Shown: positions 36,817 to 50,271, numbered from the stretch's first letter. The stretch is DNA of 64,000 nucleotides from Cyprinodon diabolis (GCA_030533445.1 CM060062.1:21221829-21285828), one strand, 5' to 3'. A program made the numbers and translations. Notes: generated by a model from the letters alone, not told the origin.

Positions 36817-38418
36817 TGGGGCAAAAAAGTATTTAGTCAGCCACCAATAGTGCAAGTTCTCCCACTCAAAAAGACGAGAGAGGCCGGTAATTTTCATCAT
36901 AGATATACCTCAACTATGAGAGACAAAATGAGAAAAAAAAATCCAGAAAATCACATTGTCTGATTTTTAAAGAATTTATTTGCAAAATATGGTGGAAAAT
37001 AAGTATTTGGTCAGTTACAAACAAGCAAGATTTCTGGCTCTCACAGACCTGTAACTTCTTCTGTAAGAGGCTCCTCTGTCCTCCACTCGTTACCTTCATT
37101 AATGGCACCTGTTTGAACCCGTTATCAGTATAAAAGACACCTGTCCACAACCTCAAACAGTCACACTCTAAACTCCATCATGGCCAAAACTAGAGAGCTG
37201 TCAAAGGACACCCGAAACAAAATTATAGACCTGCACCAGACTGGGAAGTCTGAATCTGCAATAGGTAAACAGCTTGGTGTGAAGAAATCAACTGTGGGAT
37301 CAATTATTAGAAAATGGAAAACTTACAAGACCACTGATAATCTTCCTCGATCTGGGGCTCCACGCAAGATCTCACCCCGGGGGGTCAAAATGATCACAAG
37401 AACGGTGAGTAAAAATCCCAGAACCACACGGGGGACCTAGTGAATGACCTGCAGAGAGCTGGGACCAAAGTAACAAAGGCTACCATCAGTAACACACTAC
37501 GCCGCCAGGGACTCAAATCCTGCAGTGCCAGACGTGTCCCCCTGCTTAAGCCAGTACATGTCAAGGCCCGTCTCAAGTTTGCTAGAGAGCATTTGGATGA
37601 CCCAGACGATGACTGGGAGAATATCATATGGTCAGATGAAACCAAAATAGAACTTTTTGGTAAAAACTCTACTCGTCGTGTTTGGAGGAGAGAGAATGCT
37701 GAGTTGCATCCAAAGAACACCATACCTACAGTGAAGCATGGGGGTGGAAACATCATGCTTTGGGGCTGTTTTTCTGCTAAGGGACCAGGACGACTGATCC
37801 GTGTGAAAGAAAGAATGAATGGGGCCATGTATCGTCAAATTTTGAGTGAAATCCTCCTTCCATCAGCAAGGGCATTGAAGATGAAACGTGGCTGGGTCTT
37901 TCAGCATGACAATGATCCCAAACACACCGCCCGGGTAACGAAGGAGTGGCTTCGTAAGAAGCATTTCAAGGTCCTGGAGTGGCCTAGCTAGTCTCCAGAT
38001 CTCAACCCCATAGAAAATCTTTGGAGGGAGTTGAAAGTCCGTGTTGCCCAGCGACAGCCCCAGAACATCACTGCTCTAGAGGAGATCTGCATGGAGGAAT
38101 GGGCCAAAATACCAGCAACAGTGTGTGTAAACCTTGTGAAGACTTACAGAAAACGTTTGATCTCTGTCATTGCCAACAAAGGGTATATAACAAAGTATTG
38201 AGATGAACTTTTGTTATTGACCAAATACTTATTTTCCACCATATTTTGCAAATAAATTCTTTCAAAATCAGACAATGTGATTTTCTGGATTTTTCTTTTC
38301 TCATTTTGTCTCTCATAGTTGAGGTATATCTATGATGAAAATTACCGGCCTCTCTCATCTTTTTAAGTGGGAGAACTTGCACTATTGGTGGCTGACTAAA
38401 TACTTGTTTGCCCCACTG
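36814..38418 (+). mobile_element. Tc1-like transposon with 200-bp IR/DR ends
   Basis: The 1605-bp element is flanked by TA (36812..36813 and 38419..38420). Inverted repeats of about 200 bp (36814..37013 and 38218..38418) start CAGTGGGGCAAA and differ at only a handful of positions. Each contains two related direct repeats: an outer AAGTATTTAGTCAGCCACC and an inner AAGTATTTGGTCA, the IR/DR layout known from Sleeping-Beauty-type elements. Between them lies a transposase gene with two lesions. Near identity of the ends implies a fairly recent insertion. Confidence 0.93.
37180..38201 (+). pseudogene. Tc1-like transposase broken by one frameshift and one nonsense change
   Basis: Begins [18 protein letters not shown], the family start, with paired helix-turn-helix domains and the linker [11 protein letters not shown]. 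The reading frame shifts within a G run at about 37430..37436, where five G are present and one base appears missing, giving an early stop at 37438..37440. The second half continues in another frame from [10 protein letters not shown]. Catalytic residues remain: D in WSDETKI, D in [11 protein letters not shown] in [11 protein letters not shown] (DD34E). A TAG at about 37989..37991 lies just before SPDLNP. The end is GYITKY with TGA at 38199..38201. Only these two breaks were seen. Confidence 0.9.
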
Positions 38419-38420
38419 TA

Positions 38421-41400
38421 TATGCCATTTGCTTCTCCATTTGCACCATACATGTTGATGATATACAAAATTAAGCTTCTCCATTTAGCTTCGTTAAGGA
38501 GTGCCAAGCCATATTGCACTCACGTGAAAATATATATTATGATGAAGTCAAAATAACTGCAAAAAAGAAAAAACAGATATCACATGTTCTAAATACTATA
38601 ACAAAAATCAGATATTCAAAAGGAGAAGGAACATGTATGACCCGAGTAAAGGAAAGATTTAGTGTATTTTCAACATAATATTATTTAAAGATACTTTTCT
38701 TGTGTTTTTTTGTTGAACTTATTCAACATGGTTTATTTGCAAGTCTATATAATTCACAGTAAAAATGTCACAGGCTTGGTTCAGGTTTCACCTGTGTATT
38801 CCATTTGCTTCACATCTAGGTTAAGGTTTTTAATATGGATATTGCATGAAGTTTTGGGATTTCCCATGTTACATGGCTTTTAAAGGAGTATCCAGAGAGG
38901 TTTATGTGTCATATGAACATTGTATGCAGTTGAAGCCTCTGCTTAAGTAAGTATAGAGAATGGATGGTTGACTCTGACATTATTATTGACTCTAGTTACA
39001 TTTAAATTTTAGCACTACACGATATCCCGGCTGACTATGATTAGTGAGTTCTTTCATTTCCCGAGAGACGAGTTTAAAAAATACTGCCGCTGAAGAAAGA
39101 AAAACTTTCTACCTTTACAGTAAAGGCTTTGGAGTTCATCCATAATGCAGCAGGAGTTCTCAGCACAGTCAAGCATCACATCACAGAGTAAAGTTAAACC
39201 AAACGCCTCACCCTGACAGACAGCCTGACTTCACTCAGGACCTTCCTGCAGGATAAACCAATGAGCAACACAGGCGGCATTTTAACACCCATCTGTGAGA
39301 AAACTGTTGTTCTTATTTTCTTTCTACATTAGGGTTTTAAAATGCTGTTTGTCAGCTTTTTGAGGCTCTTCAAAGACAACATCTTCCTGACAGAGCTGTG
39401 TGGGAGGTAAGGGCCAATTCAGAGCTCGGCATAGGTGGCATCAGACAAGCAGCAGCCGTCTTCCAGCAGGGAGGGACAGACAACATAAAGTCACTGCTTT
39501 CTGTAGTTGGTTAGAGATTTCTCACAGCCGCTTTTTCTTCCATTGGTTGCAGAAAGTTGAAGCTCAACTGTGTCACACCTACACAGCAGCAGAAGCTGTT
39601 ATCTTTGTGCTCACAGTCTTCTGCTATTTTTGTTGCCCCTGCCAATGTTATTCTGTGCAGGGGCTCACACACAAACATATTACAGTGCATGTGTTTGGGT
39701 GTCCTCTGAGGCTGTAAATAGACAAAAAATGTGCAGGGATAAGGGGGATGAGACAACGGCTCCATTAGGAGCACATAAGGCACAAAAAGAAGGGATTTAG
39801 GCAGCAGAGGTAAGAGCTGCCAAACTCATCATTTTTCAGAGGAAGCTGCAGTTTTGTGACTTTCTCATATTCTCTTTCCCAGAGATTCTCATTAAATGGA
39901 GTTAGACCTCAAAATGCCTGTTTAATGTTATTATTCATGTGTGTAAGGATTTTTATTGTTCATTAGATGCAGGTTCTCACCTTTAGAGGAGGCTCAGTTA
40001 GTTAGCTATGCTTGATGCTATAACCTTTTACTTCTCATTACTCTCATCCTTCTCTTTTTGTCCTCTCCTCATCTTGTTTGTCTCTTTTAAACTACTGTTT
40101 TGTTTTTGTCCTTTCAATCACCCCTGTCCCCTCCTCCCACCACCACCACCATGACAGTTTTCATCTCTAATTCCCCACAAGTCAAAGACATTAGGAGGAC
40201 TTTAGATTACTGTGGAGGTAAGCGAAACAAGGGTAACACACATAGACGGATGGCACTGAAAATGGAACCTGTCACCTGCTTTTATCTATTTGACTCTCCA
40301 AAGCCTTTTAGTGCGTTACAGCCTGGTCAAAAAAAGGGCTATGAAGACTTTTCAGCTGGTTTCTAAATGATGTACGCCGACAGGGAATAGTTCTCACCAT
40401 TGAAATGCTTTATAGCTGCTGGTAGTGCTCAAAAAATTTTAACAGGTTCGCTATTTGCATTGTGTCATCATGTCAAGCACACATCTCTTGCACAGCATTA
40501 CACAAATACATACAGCTGTATATGATGTGGAATAGGCGTGACCATTTCAAAAGGTATGATTTTATACCAGTCTCATCAAAAAGATTATCTGTCGTCATCA
40601 ACAAACAGCAATCAGTGTGATAAAAGCTTAAAAAAACATTTACTGGACATAAATAAAATATAATGTTAACTATCCCATTGATGCTTTAGCTGTGTTTAGT
40701 TCATTGTCCTGCAAAAAGGTCAAAACTCCATCCTAGTCTCAAATCTTGGACAGGTTTTCTTCCAGGACTGCTCTTTTTTAAGCTCCATTTATTGTCACAT
40801 AAATATATATATCTTCAACATAATGTAGTCACAAAGTTGTTATTAAAGTTAGTATTAAAGCTCTTAGAACATAACAAAATAGCTGAATATTGGTGCTATA
40901 TTAGTACACTGTTTAAACCTTTTATATATATAGATCTATATACATATATATATAAAAAGATTGGAATGCCAATTTTCTTTTCCCTTTGGAAACATGCGCT
41001 GCTTCATGTCAATGTATCATACACAGTCAAAAAAAAAGCTTTTAAGTTTGTGGTTAGAAGTAAAAAAAATTTGCAAAAGCAATAAGTATATGAACACTTT
41101 GAGAAACTAAAGAAAAAGCAATTAAAACCCTCCGTTTGCTTTGTTTATAAATTTTTGTTTGAGTAATTTATCCCTGCTGTCTTTCTATTGGTGCAATTAA
41201 ATTATTCATTTAAACAGACTGAAAAATGTTTATAGTTTAACTTTCTTCTTGTTTACTTATGTAATGAGAATTCATGAGAATGAGGGACAGGCTGCCCCAT
41301 TATGCAGCACGCAGCAAATAAACCTCTCTCTGCCTGAAGAGATCATGTCCAGAACCAAGAAAACTTTACATTAATAAGGGCCAGATCTGTGAAAATGTAT

Positions 41401-44400
41401 GTTTTTCAATAGCTTTTTTTTTGTTGATCTTTTACTTATACATTTTACCTGTCAAAAATCATCAAAATATTCATACACATAAAAAAATATCAGTCGCTTT
41501 TAAATGTGCATGTAAATAAACAGTTAATGTGGATATATATTTTTTTCTTCAATAAATTTGGCATAATAGTATGTGATTCATCACAATTACTTCCCGAGTG
41601 AATGGCTATCCTGAGCTGACAAATCTACAGAGCATTACCCAATAAAAGCGGTAATGGGAAACCACCCACTGATCCACTCTACCTCTATTTCAGTACTCCA
41701 CAAATTCACTCATTCCTATAATATCATTCCTTATCGGTGGCCTAATGAGGATTTATAGCCAATTCAGGGCGGCGAGTGGGTTGTGGTTCAGGGATGGTTT
41801 GTGCTGCTCAGCAGGACCTGTGTTTAGCCCCAAGGTGAGAGCAGTTCATTTCAACCAGCAGAGCAAAGAGCTCAGGACAAAGAGGTATAGCAAGCAGTCA
41901 GAAGGAGCAGATGGAGCTGCAGTCATCCTCATCACCACCTGCCTCTCAGAATCTGTATCTGAGCAAAAGAAAAAAAGTTATGAGTTTTCAATTGACCTTA
42001 GCTTTAAAATTGATAGATGTGAAGCAGCTCACATTGCTGCTGAGGAACATGTGGGCTTTTATAATTGGGCTCTACTGAGACACACCATGAAGACATATGG
42101 CTACAGGTCAATACTGAAACTGTACTGCTATTGAAGAGGGGATTCCATTGCATCCCTCCTCACCTCCTGAACAGATTAAACACAGATGACTTATTTCAAA
42201 CTATCAATCACATATTGACCTTTAAGTTAAGGATATGATATTTGCTTTGAAAATGTTTGAGTATTTTTCTAAATAATTTTTCTTGCTCAGTTAAGCTTAG
42301 CTTCTGTTTTTTAAGGCTGTGAAACAATAACAAAAACAAAACCTTGTACAGTTTGCCTTGTTGTTATCCAGCCATAACACATATTTTAATTTTAGTAGTT
42401 TCTATCTTCAATTACTAGAATTAACGCAGCAGAGATGTTCCCACATTTTTTTCTGCAAGATTGAAACAGCCTTTGAGTCATAAAAAATAAACCATTTCGT
42501 TTTATCAAAAACATAAGTGTAAATTTGTTCATAATAAGTCTCCCTTCCTGGCAAGATCAAATATTACTCCCACTGAAACCATTTTCCCCTTCCCCCTGTT
42601 ATGGATTAAACAAAGAAGATATAATGTGCTAATTATCAGCTTTAGAGGTCTAGGCAAAGATGTGAATTAGTGCATTTCTGAAAAATCTTCACTGTTCTTT
42701 TGGGTCTTTCTTCGGTGATTAAACAACATTTCCCAATATTTGTTTTGGCTCATGAAAAGTGCTTGTCAGAGCTCCAAATTAATAAGTTCTGAGCAGAGGG
42801 ATTTTCGCCTATTGTGCAATTGAAATCGTACGTGCAGCAGAAGTAGGTTTTAATACTATGTCATTAGCTGCGGATTTTCTTCCTAGCTGCCAGTTGGTGG
42901 TTATTGTTCAGGCAGTACGTGGGTGGGCAAAGGAGGTGTTGGTATTATCCGAGGCTGGTAATTTATGTCTCCAGCTGCTGTCCCCCTCTCCCCAGGTGGA
43001 CATCTTGATTCCTCAGCAGTGCATCTAATTAGGGGGAGAAAAACACATATCCAAGTGAGATGCAATTGGTAAGAGGACATATTTTCCCAATGGAGCAGAT
43101 GTGGAGATATAAATCAACCATCTTGACTGAAAAAATACAAACGTTTCTAATAAAAAGTTCACAAGAGCTTTCTATCTGTTTCAGTATTCTCCTTTGATAG
43201 CACTATCTAAACTAAAGCGTCAGCATATCATTGTAATAAAGGCCTTTGATTAAATGTTGCCCTCGATGGAACTGTGTTCATCTGTGGAGGTGGACAGGCT
43301 TCAGCAGAGGTGTCAGCAGATCCTTATCATGAGGCAAGGTAGATCAGCAGTGCAGCTAAAAGTGAGAGATTGACAAGAACATACACAAAGTTTGGGACAT
43401 GACATATTGCTGTTGTATGTCAACTTATAATTAAGACCTTTACTGTACCGGTGAGGAGAAAACTTCAGCTACACTTCAACACTGAAAGCTGAAATGTTTT
43501 GTTCTGCTAATACAGTGTGTTCCAAGTACCTCAAGTGTTGCTAAAGTTTTCAGCTCAGCAGTTGTTGACCCCTTTCATGCACATTGGAAGCTGCTGAATT
43601 TGTGCCAAAACTGTTTGATCTTTTACCTTTACTGTCCCCATATCCTATATAAAAACTTTTATTTTCCAGATTTGTCAAGTAAATATGTCTCATAAAGGCA
43701 CTTGATTCCAAGGCACATAAACACAGAGGGAAAAAAAGCTAAACATAAAGGAATGAATTGATAACTCATGACCTTACTAAACTGAGGAACATATTGGTAT
43801 TAACTGACATGAAGAAGAGAAGTGATAAATAAAAAGTTAGAAAGATCAGATCACAAAAATAACTAAATAAGCAGAGAAACCTAAATAGCTCACTGAACTG
43901 AAAACCTGAAATCTTAGTAAGTCCATTTTTCCTAAAATAAGTGCATTTTTCTTGAAGTGAGCAGGTGGTACAAATGTCCAATGGAATAAGATCATTTACA
44001 TTTAAAATAAGAAACACAACAACAGCAGACTCTTATTTCTACTGTATAACATCTAACTATCATATTTAAAGGTAAAATCCTTATTCCATTGGATCATCAT
44101 ATTTACCGACCCAAATTTAAAGTAAATACACATATTTTAAGATATTTTTACTCATTTTTAGATGATGTTTACAGTGCTAAGAATGATGACAACTTGTTTA
44201 GACAACTGCAGTTATTCTCAATAGTGATGAACTGAACATGTAGGTTTAGTTCTGATTATAAATCTAAAGGCAATAATATGTGGTTGCCAGTGTTTAGGAT
44301 GCCTTTCTCTTCAGTTGACCTGGTAAAGGCAGGTTACATTGTAAATCCAGTGCAGACTACAGCCCTTTGTATTAACTCAAATAGACTCTAATAGAAAATA

Positions 44401-45943
44401 CAGGAGAAACCTTAAGATTTATTTTCCAGTGTCAGTGCCTTTTTTTTTCTGTAAAGGATTTGAACGGAATTGCTTTGCTGTCACAAATGGTTGCTTCTGT
44501 GTGCATGCTGGATAAAAAAAAAAAAAAAAAAAGGTGTTTCCTTATTTGACCTTCACTCAATTCAATTAAACGCTGGTCCTGAACTTTTCCAAAGTTGTTG
44601 CAGGTATGGAGATCAAACACAATCTTATATACTTTCTCCTGTGTGGTGCGGCTTAAAGATTATTGCTTTTCTTCATTAACTTGTTAGGGTTAGAATTACA
44701 AACTTGGTTAGCAAGTTTTAAAAAATGTATATTAAAATGTTTTATGTACAACTAAGTGTTTTGTACAACCATTTTGTTTACAGCTAATGTTAACAAAATA
44801 ATTCATGGTGATCCAGACATATCTCACCAATTTAACTTACTATACAATCCAAACAACTTAAACATGAAGAGTTTTTAAAGATTTATTGAAAGAGTATTGC
44901 GATTTTAATGCAAAGAAATTAGTCATTTGGTGAGTCAAACAGGGATTGAATAGTTATACTGGCAATAGATTGGAAATAATACATTTTTAGATTGTCTGAG
45001 ATGACATATTTAAAGCCTTGTGATCTTTTTTTGTTGAATTTTGCACTTGTTAATTAACGTGTTGTTTCTTCTTTGCTAAAGAAATTAGTTGTGTTCAGGG
45101 AAGCTCGGATAAGACACCATGATTCACCAGAGCAGGCAGATTTTACACAGTGAGTGTACAGTATCTGTACTTAATGAATAAATTCCTGGGGAAATACATA
45201 CAAATATCTGACTATATCGTTATATATTATATGACATTATATTGAACATGACGTCAGAGTAAAATCAAAAGTAGAAGAGCATGTTGCCTGGCACCATTGA
45301 ACCAGAAAGGGCCCAGTCACTGAAAGTCCAAACTGTCAGCCTGTGCAGCTGCATGAACTCCCACTGGTGAGAAAAACACTACAGACAGTTATGGCTCTTT
45401 TATAAACAAATCGAAAACACAGAACCCAGCGTGGAAATATATCCACTAAAAATCACAGAAGTTTATAAAAGGAGAAACTGTAAATGTTACTTTAACTCAA
45501 ATTTATTTTGTGCAATAAACTCACATAGATTGGAACCTGGAAGCAAGAATGGTTTGTGTGAAGAATTGATATCAAGAGTTTCTGTAAAGGGACTCATAAT
45601 GATTTTTTAAAGGATTTAGTTCTGGATTCTTGCTAGGTCTTTACAAAACTTTATTTCTTTTCTATGAACCAAATCTGATTGAAATAGAAAATCCTCTATA
45701 ACCAAACATTTCCAGCAAATACTTTTCAGTTTGTGTTTGGAACTGGTTGTCCCTTCCATAAAAATTCAAAAAATATCCACTGGACTTGGTTTCCAAGATT
45801 TGAAGACGTTTCGCCACCTCTCCAGGAAGCTTTCTCAATTCAAATGTCTGGATCCGCAGTGAGTTTAAGTCTTACATAGACAAAGCCTTGTATCGCTTGG
45901 AAACATGCAAATGGTAATGGAACTGGTTATCATTTTATCCTGT
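38421..45943. other. Intergenic, no supported gene
   Basis: Several short open frames exist but none has a domain. Two small stretches with splice-like flanks (39335..39409 and 40156..40218) do not join in a common frame. 39120..39200 faintly resembles decayed LINE reverse transcriptase (HNAAGVLSTV). 45745..45880 contains GAAGACGTTTCGCCACCTCTC, which I associate with common teleost repeats. A T-run/A-run pair lies near 44441 and 44514. Confidence 0.4.
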
Positions 45944-46320
45944 CATGGCGCTGATGGCTGGCATGGTTGCTCATTTCATTCACCTGTCTACCTCTGCCCT
46001 GTTCCTCATCACTGCTAATCTGATGCACCTGCTCCTGTTTCTATTTAAACTCCTTGATCCCAGCCACCAGTGCCAGATTATTCTTGGACCTTTGGTGTAG
46101 AGAGATTTGAGCATTACTAATAGTGTTCTGTTTGCTTGATCCTGACCCGTTTCTGTATTTAGACCTTTGAGCCTGCCTGCCCCTGTCTGATCTATTTGCC
46201 TGGTCTGTCTTCAGACTCTTGTTGGATTCTTCTGTGGACTGAACCTGGATCTGCCTCTTGACTTCGCCCTGTGGATTATCCTGCCTTCCTTCATCTGTTT
46301 GGGTTAAGGGCTTCCCTCTA
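45944..46320 (+). mobile_element. Degenerate Gypsy-like LTR fragment
   Basis: Begins TGTCATGGCGCTGATGGCTGG and follows the LTR at 52804..53391 in order: CTCATTTC.TTCACCTGTCTA, TCTGCCC, CACCTGCTCCTG, then a TATTTAAA-type promoter box. The right end is not resolved and no internal retrotransposon genes are present. It is a solo LTR or a truncated one. Confidence 0.6.
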
Positions 46321-47192
46321 GCACAAAGAAATTGAGTAGAACATTGGAGAGAAGAGGCGATTAGATAGTCTGGAGGGTTTTTCTAGTCAAAGAAAGAATT
46401 ATGCAGCTGGAGAGGACACATATTCCTTGGCTCCGAATGGACAAACCTTAAAGAAAGGGTTCTGTTGAAGTCGAGCAATGTAAACAGAGCAGCGGGGTTG
46501 TTGTTTTTTTCAGCTGTTTCCAGTTTTCCCTGCGTTGCGGTATGATCCACAGAGAGTGAACACGCAGATGAGTGATTTCCAGCAAATCAGAAAGGGAGCA
46601 GCTATAGGGGAGTTAAGACAATGTGGAAAATATTTATTGGTAAGTTTGCGAGGGGGTCTTCTGAGGAAAAGCTGTGGAAATCCTCCAGTTTGGAGACTTT
46701 GAGTCATGAAGTCACAATAGTTTTGGGAACTCTGGAAGCATTTTCCACAAGATCTTGATTCTACAACAGGGATTGGCCTTTTTAAATCAAAGTACAAGAC
46801 TATTTTTCTCCACATCCTTTATCTCTTGTGGTAGCACTTCTACTTTGATCTACCTAGTTTGATCTATTTTTTATCTACCTTTTTTTTACTTGCTTTGTTA
46901 TGTTTTCTTTTATTTCTCTGTGTTTTCTTATGTATTTCTTTTAAGCATTTTGATCATCATTCTTGTGGAGGAGGAAGTATTTTTACAAATAAATGACAGT
47001 CTGATTAAAATGCAAGTAACTGGGATCTGTATCATTGGAGTTTTTTTCTGAAGTAGTAATTTTTGTCAGCTAGTGGTATATAGATAAACAATGTTTTTTT
47101 TGTTGTTGTTGTTTTTTTTGGTGCAATTGTCTTCCTATCAATTCTCCCGGACCAGTTAGTCTTTTTTTTTTTTTTACCTTTATGACTTTTAT
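46321..47192. other. Intergenic, nothing recognised
   Basis: The longest open frame (101 codons on the - strand, 46510..46815) shows no domain, and its base composition does not stand out. Confidence 0.4.
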
Positions 47193-47242
47193 GATGATTT
47201 CACTTTACAGAAAACATAAGTTTTCTGTAAAGTAAAATCATC
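47193..47242. repeat. Near-perfect hairpin, 23-bp arms, ATAA loop
   Basis: GATGATTTCACTTTACAGAAAAC (47193..47215) and 47220..47242 are inverse complements at 22 of 23 positions, the mismatch being at the ninth base. The 4-base loop is ATAA. The stem is too short for a typical miRNA precursor (about 70 nt). It may be a fold-back end or a very short MITE relic. Confidence 0.85.
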
Positions 47243-49785
47243 CAAGATGTTCTGTTATTGATGAACATTCATGGTGGAGGAATTGTTTGCATTTTTCTTT
47301 CTTAAGAGTGACTGTATGTTGTATAGTTGTGTGTCTCTTTTTCCCGTAGCCGTCTCATGGGTTTATCCTGCCTTTTTTCTCTTTGATTGATATAAACTGG
47401 CACTAGTCCCCCCGGAAAATAAGCAGGTATAGGAAATGACTTTATTGTCTCATGTCTGCATAATGGTATGTCGAAAAACTTTTTTTTTTTTTACTCAATG
47501 CTTCCCCGGTATTTGAAGAAAAACTCTAACCCGCATTCTGCCAAAGTTATCAATAGTTTATTTATCTTCAGTTAAGGCAGTTCATTACAAAGCATTTCAC
47601 AAACCACAGTATGATGACAGTATCATGTCTTACACTTGGTTTGGAAATTTTTATTTCAGCATGCAAGTCAGAGATCAAAAGAGGTATGTAAACAACCTGG
47701 GTTAAAACAGGAGCAGTGGCAAGAAGAACCCATTCATTGTGTATCCGATAGGAAAAGAATGGAAAGAAAGCATAGATGCAACATGCTGGAAGAGGCTGTT
47801 ACAGTATCTCCAAACAGCGCCCTATGTCACATATAAAGCCAGTGGGAGATGCAGTAATCAGGTGAAATGAAGGAAAAACCACCAAACTTCCTGCCATTTT
47901 GGCACAAACATGCACATTGTCTACAGAGACTAAAGTTCAACAACTGAACACATGTTGGCACTGGACATTCCTTATACGGGGCTTATTTATGTACATAATT
48001 AGAGTTCAGCCTCAAAGATCTATGAAAAAAAATTAAATCATCTTCCACTAAAGAAAATAAATTGCTCTGTTGCTAAAAAATATAACTCAGAAAGTAATGC
48101 TTCACAATTGCATAAGTGATCACTGTGTCCTTGGTAATTTTCATTTCTTTTCCCTGTGGGGAAGTCATGAGCTTCAGGGAAAAGAATAAGAAAACCTTTT
48201 CATAATCTGAGAAAAGATGCTCATTAAAAAAACCTTTAATCATAGTTTAACTGATTTCTTGTCATAATAAATCCATTAATTCTATCTGAAAAGTGCACTA
48301 CTTCTATTTCAAAGGTTTCTGCTCTGTTTTCTCTTTTAGTGTCACAGACTACGACCTGCATATTAATGTTCATTTATTTGCTTCACGCAGCGAAATACTC
48401 TTCTCGTTATTAGGAATAAGTCGTTTTAGACGAAAAAAAACAGAAATGCAAATAAGTTATCACAGTAGAAGCTGTCAAATGATGACTCTCTGAGATATTA
48501 TATTTCTGAAGTGGATATTGTTTTATTTTGTAATAAATGGCTTTCGTTAGAGGTGTACTGGCATTTCTGGGTTTTATGCAACTTCACAGCCTTGTTTAAG
48601 GTCAGATGACACAATTATTTTTGGCAGCAGATTAAACTCTGCTTCGTTTTCTGAGGGAAAGAATATAATCATTGTGCATTAATCTAAAAAGAAAAAAAAG
48701 GTTCTGGACTGACACTACGGAGTTTAGTGTCTCTAAACTGAGTTTCTGGAGACTTATTAAACCTTTAAAGCTCTGTGAAAGCTTTCGGAGCAACAGGACT
48801 TAGAAAACAAATAGGAAACAGCAAATAAATACTTTTTACATTAACATACAGTAGATAACTTAAAATAGTCATATTCTATGATAACACAATAAACTCATGT
48901 TAACATTGGTTCTCCACTTTCATCCAATTATACCTTGAATAGAAACGAGATGAAAAGAAAAGTGATAGCACAAACCATCTTAATGAAACCCATGCTAAAA
49001 GTGATGAATGTAAATAGCCACAGTTAAATTGTAAACAATTCTTGGTTTTAAAAAGTGTACAACATGGCTTAGCATTTACCTCAAAGAATATTAGGGAAGA
49101 GCAAAAGGTATAAAAGATACAGAATACTGATGGACACAAAGTGACTAAACAGCTGCCACTGCGACAGTCCCAATCTTCTCCAGCAGTTTCTTTGTACACA
49201 TGTTAAACACCTGGGTAAAGTGAATTTGGATATGTTTTTAATACAGTAGGCACATCCGGGTCAAAGCATGTAGTGATAGGGAGAAAAAGGAGAAGAAAAT
49301 AAAAATGTATCTTCTAAAAGATAACGTAATGAACTAAAGTTTAAACTGTCACAACAAAATGTATGATTATTATTGGTACCCCTAGAAAGATGAGTAAAAA
49401 AGACTTATATGTATGTATTTATATTTTGCTGCATTGACATAATCTCACTCCAAAAAAAAAACAAAAATTAAAATCCACCTTTTGTACATTCACTGGGTTA
49501 ATAATCCCCTTTAAGAAGTTGTTGGACAAAAAAAAATAGCTGTTGCTCATTGGCACTCCTCACATTTCTTATAAAACACTGTAAACATTACTTTTTTGTT
49601 TTATTTAGCTTGTTTAAACTAATCAGAGTGTCCAAACATTGTTTTCCAACAATGTCATCACAACTCAGTAAACTGCCTAAATTTTCCCTATCCACTGACA
49701 GAACCAAGATGAGGTTTAAATCTACTGAAAATTATTAAAAATTGAAGGTGAACGCATAGGGAATATTTTGGTAAGGAATGTAATC
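47243..49785. other. Intergenic, nothing recognised
   Basis: AT-rich with short open frames lacking domains. No terminal repeats or splice-bounded exons were seen. Confidence 0.45.
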
Positions 49786-49788
49786 TTA

Positions 49789-50271
49789 GGCTCTCTTTGA
49801 AAGTCCACCCTAACCCCTAGATCCTTCAATCGCTATATAGAGCGGGACTATAGTGGACTTTATAATGAAGTCAGTTAACTGGCCGTTCGGAGCGATGATC
49901 ACTACTTACCACTCCCCTTTGGTCACGTGACTCTGCCTCGCCACACGGTGCCTGCGGCATCATTACTATTAGTCACCGCTGTCGGGTAGCGACAGTCGTA
50001 GGCGACAGCGGGCCGCTGTGACAACAAATCTCATGAAAAACAAATTCCATCTCCTCTCCTAAAAGCCTATGAGAGCCCTCCTCACAAAGCATTCCGGAAT
50101 ATATCTGCTTGTCTAGTGACCATGGATGATCACTACTTTTCAAGCTGCTTTGTGGGAACATTTCGAGTTCACTACTTTTTCATCCACTAGACATTCAGAC
50201 ACTCATTTAAAATGGCGTAACCACTATATAGTTCCCTACATAGAGGTTAGGGTGGACAGTCGGACACAGCC
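49789..50271. mobile_element. PIF/Harbinger-like MITE
   Basis: The 483-bp element is bounded by imperfect inverted repeats. The left end starts GGCTCTCTTTGAAAGTCCAC and the right end, inverted, starts GGCTGTGTCCGACTGTCCAC; both then share CCACCCTAACC and, further in, ACTATATAG-like sequence. A 3-bp TTA duplication at 49786..49788 and 50272..50274 fits Harbinger (TWA targets). The core at about 49900..50020 is notably GC-rich for this window and has no transposase. Confidence 0.72.
49922..49931. promoter_or_regulatory. Palindromic E-box GTCACGTGAC inside MITE
   Basis: GTCACGTGAC is a perfect match to the extended E-box bound by USF and MiT/TFE (TFEB, MITF) factors. It lies in the GC-rich centre of the Harbinger-like MITE. 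Sequence match only. Confidence 0.35.

Noticed and set aside
36111..36824. 237-codon open frame on the - strand
   Set aside because: Shadow of the LINE reading frame, running on into an AT microsatellite translated as IY repeats.
39120..39200. Possible decayed LINE reverse transcriptase (HNAAGVLSTV-like)
   Set aside because: Similarity is limited to a few residues in one frame and cannot be separated from chance by eye.
41745..42134. 129-codon open frame on the + strand
   Set aside because: No recognisable domain, no coherent splice or promoter context, low-complexity ends. Kept out for lack of support.
47193..47242. Hairpin as a miRNA precursor
   Set aside because: The stem-loop is only 50 nt with a 4-base loop, and no flanking stem extends it.
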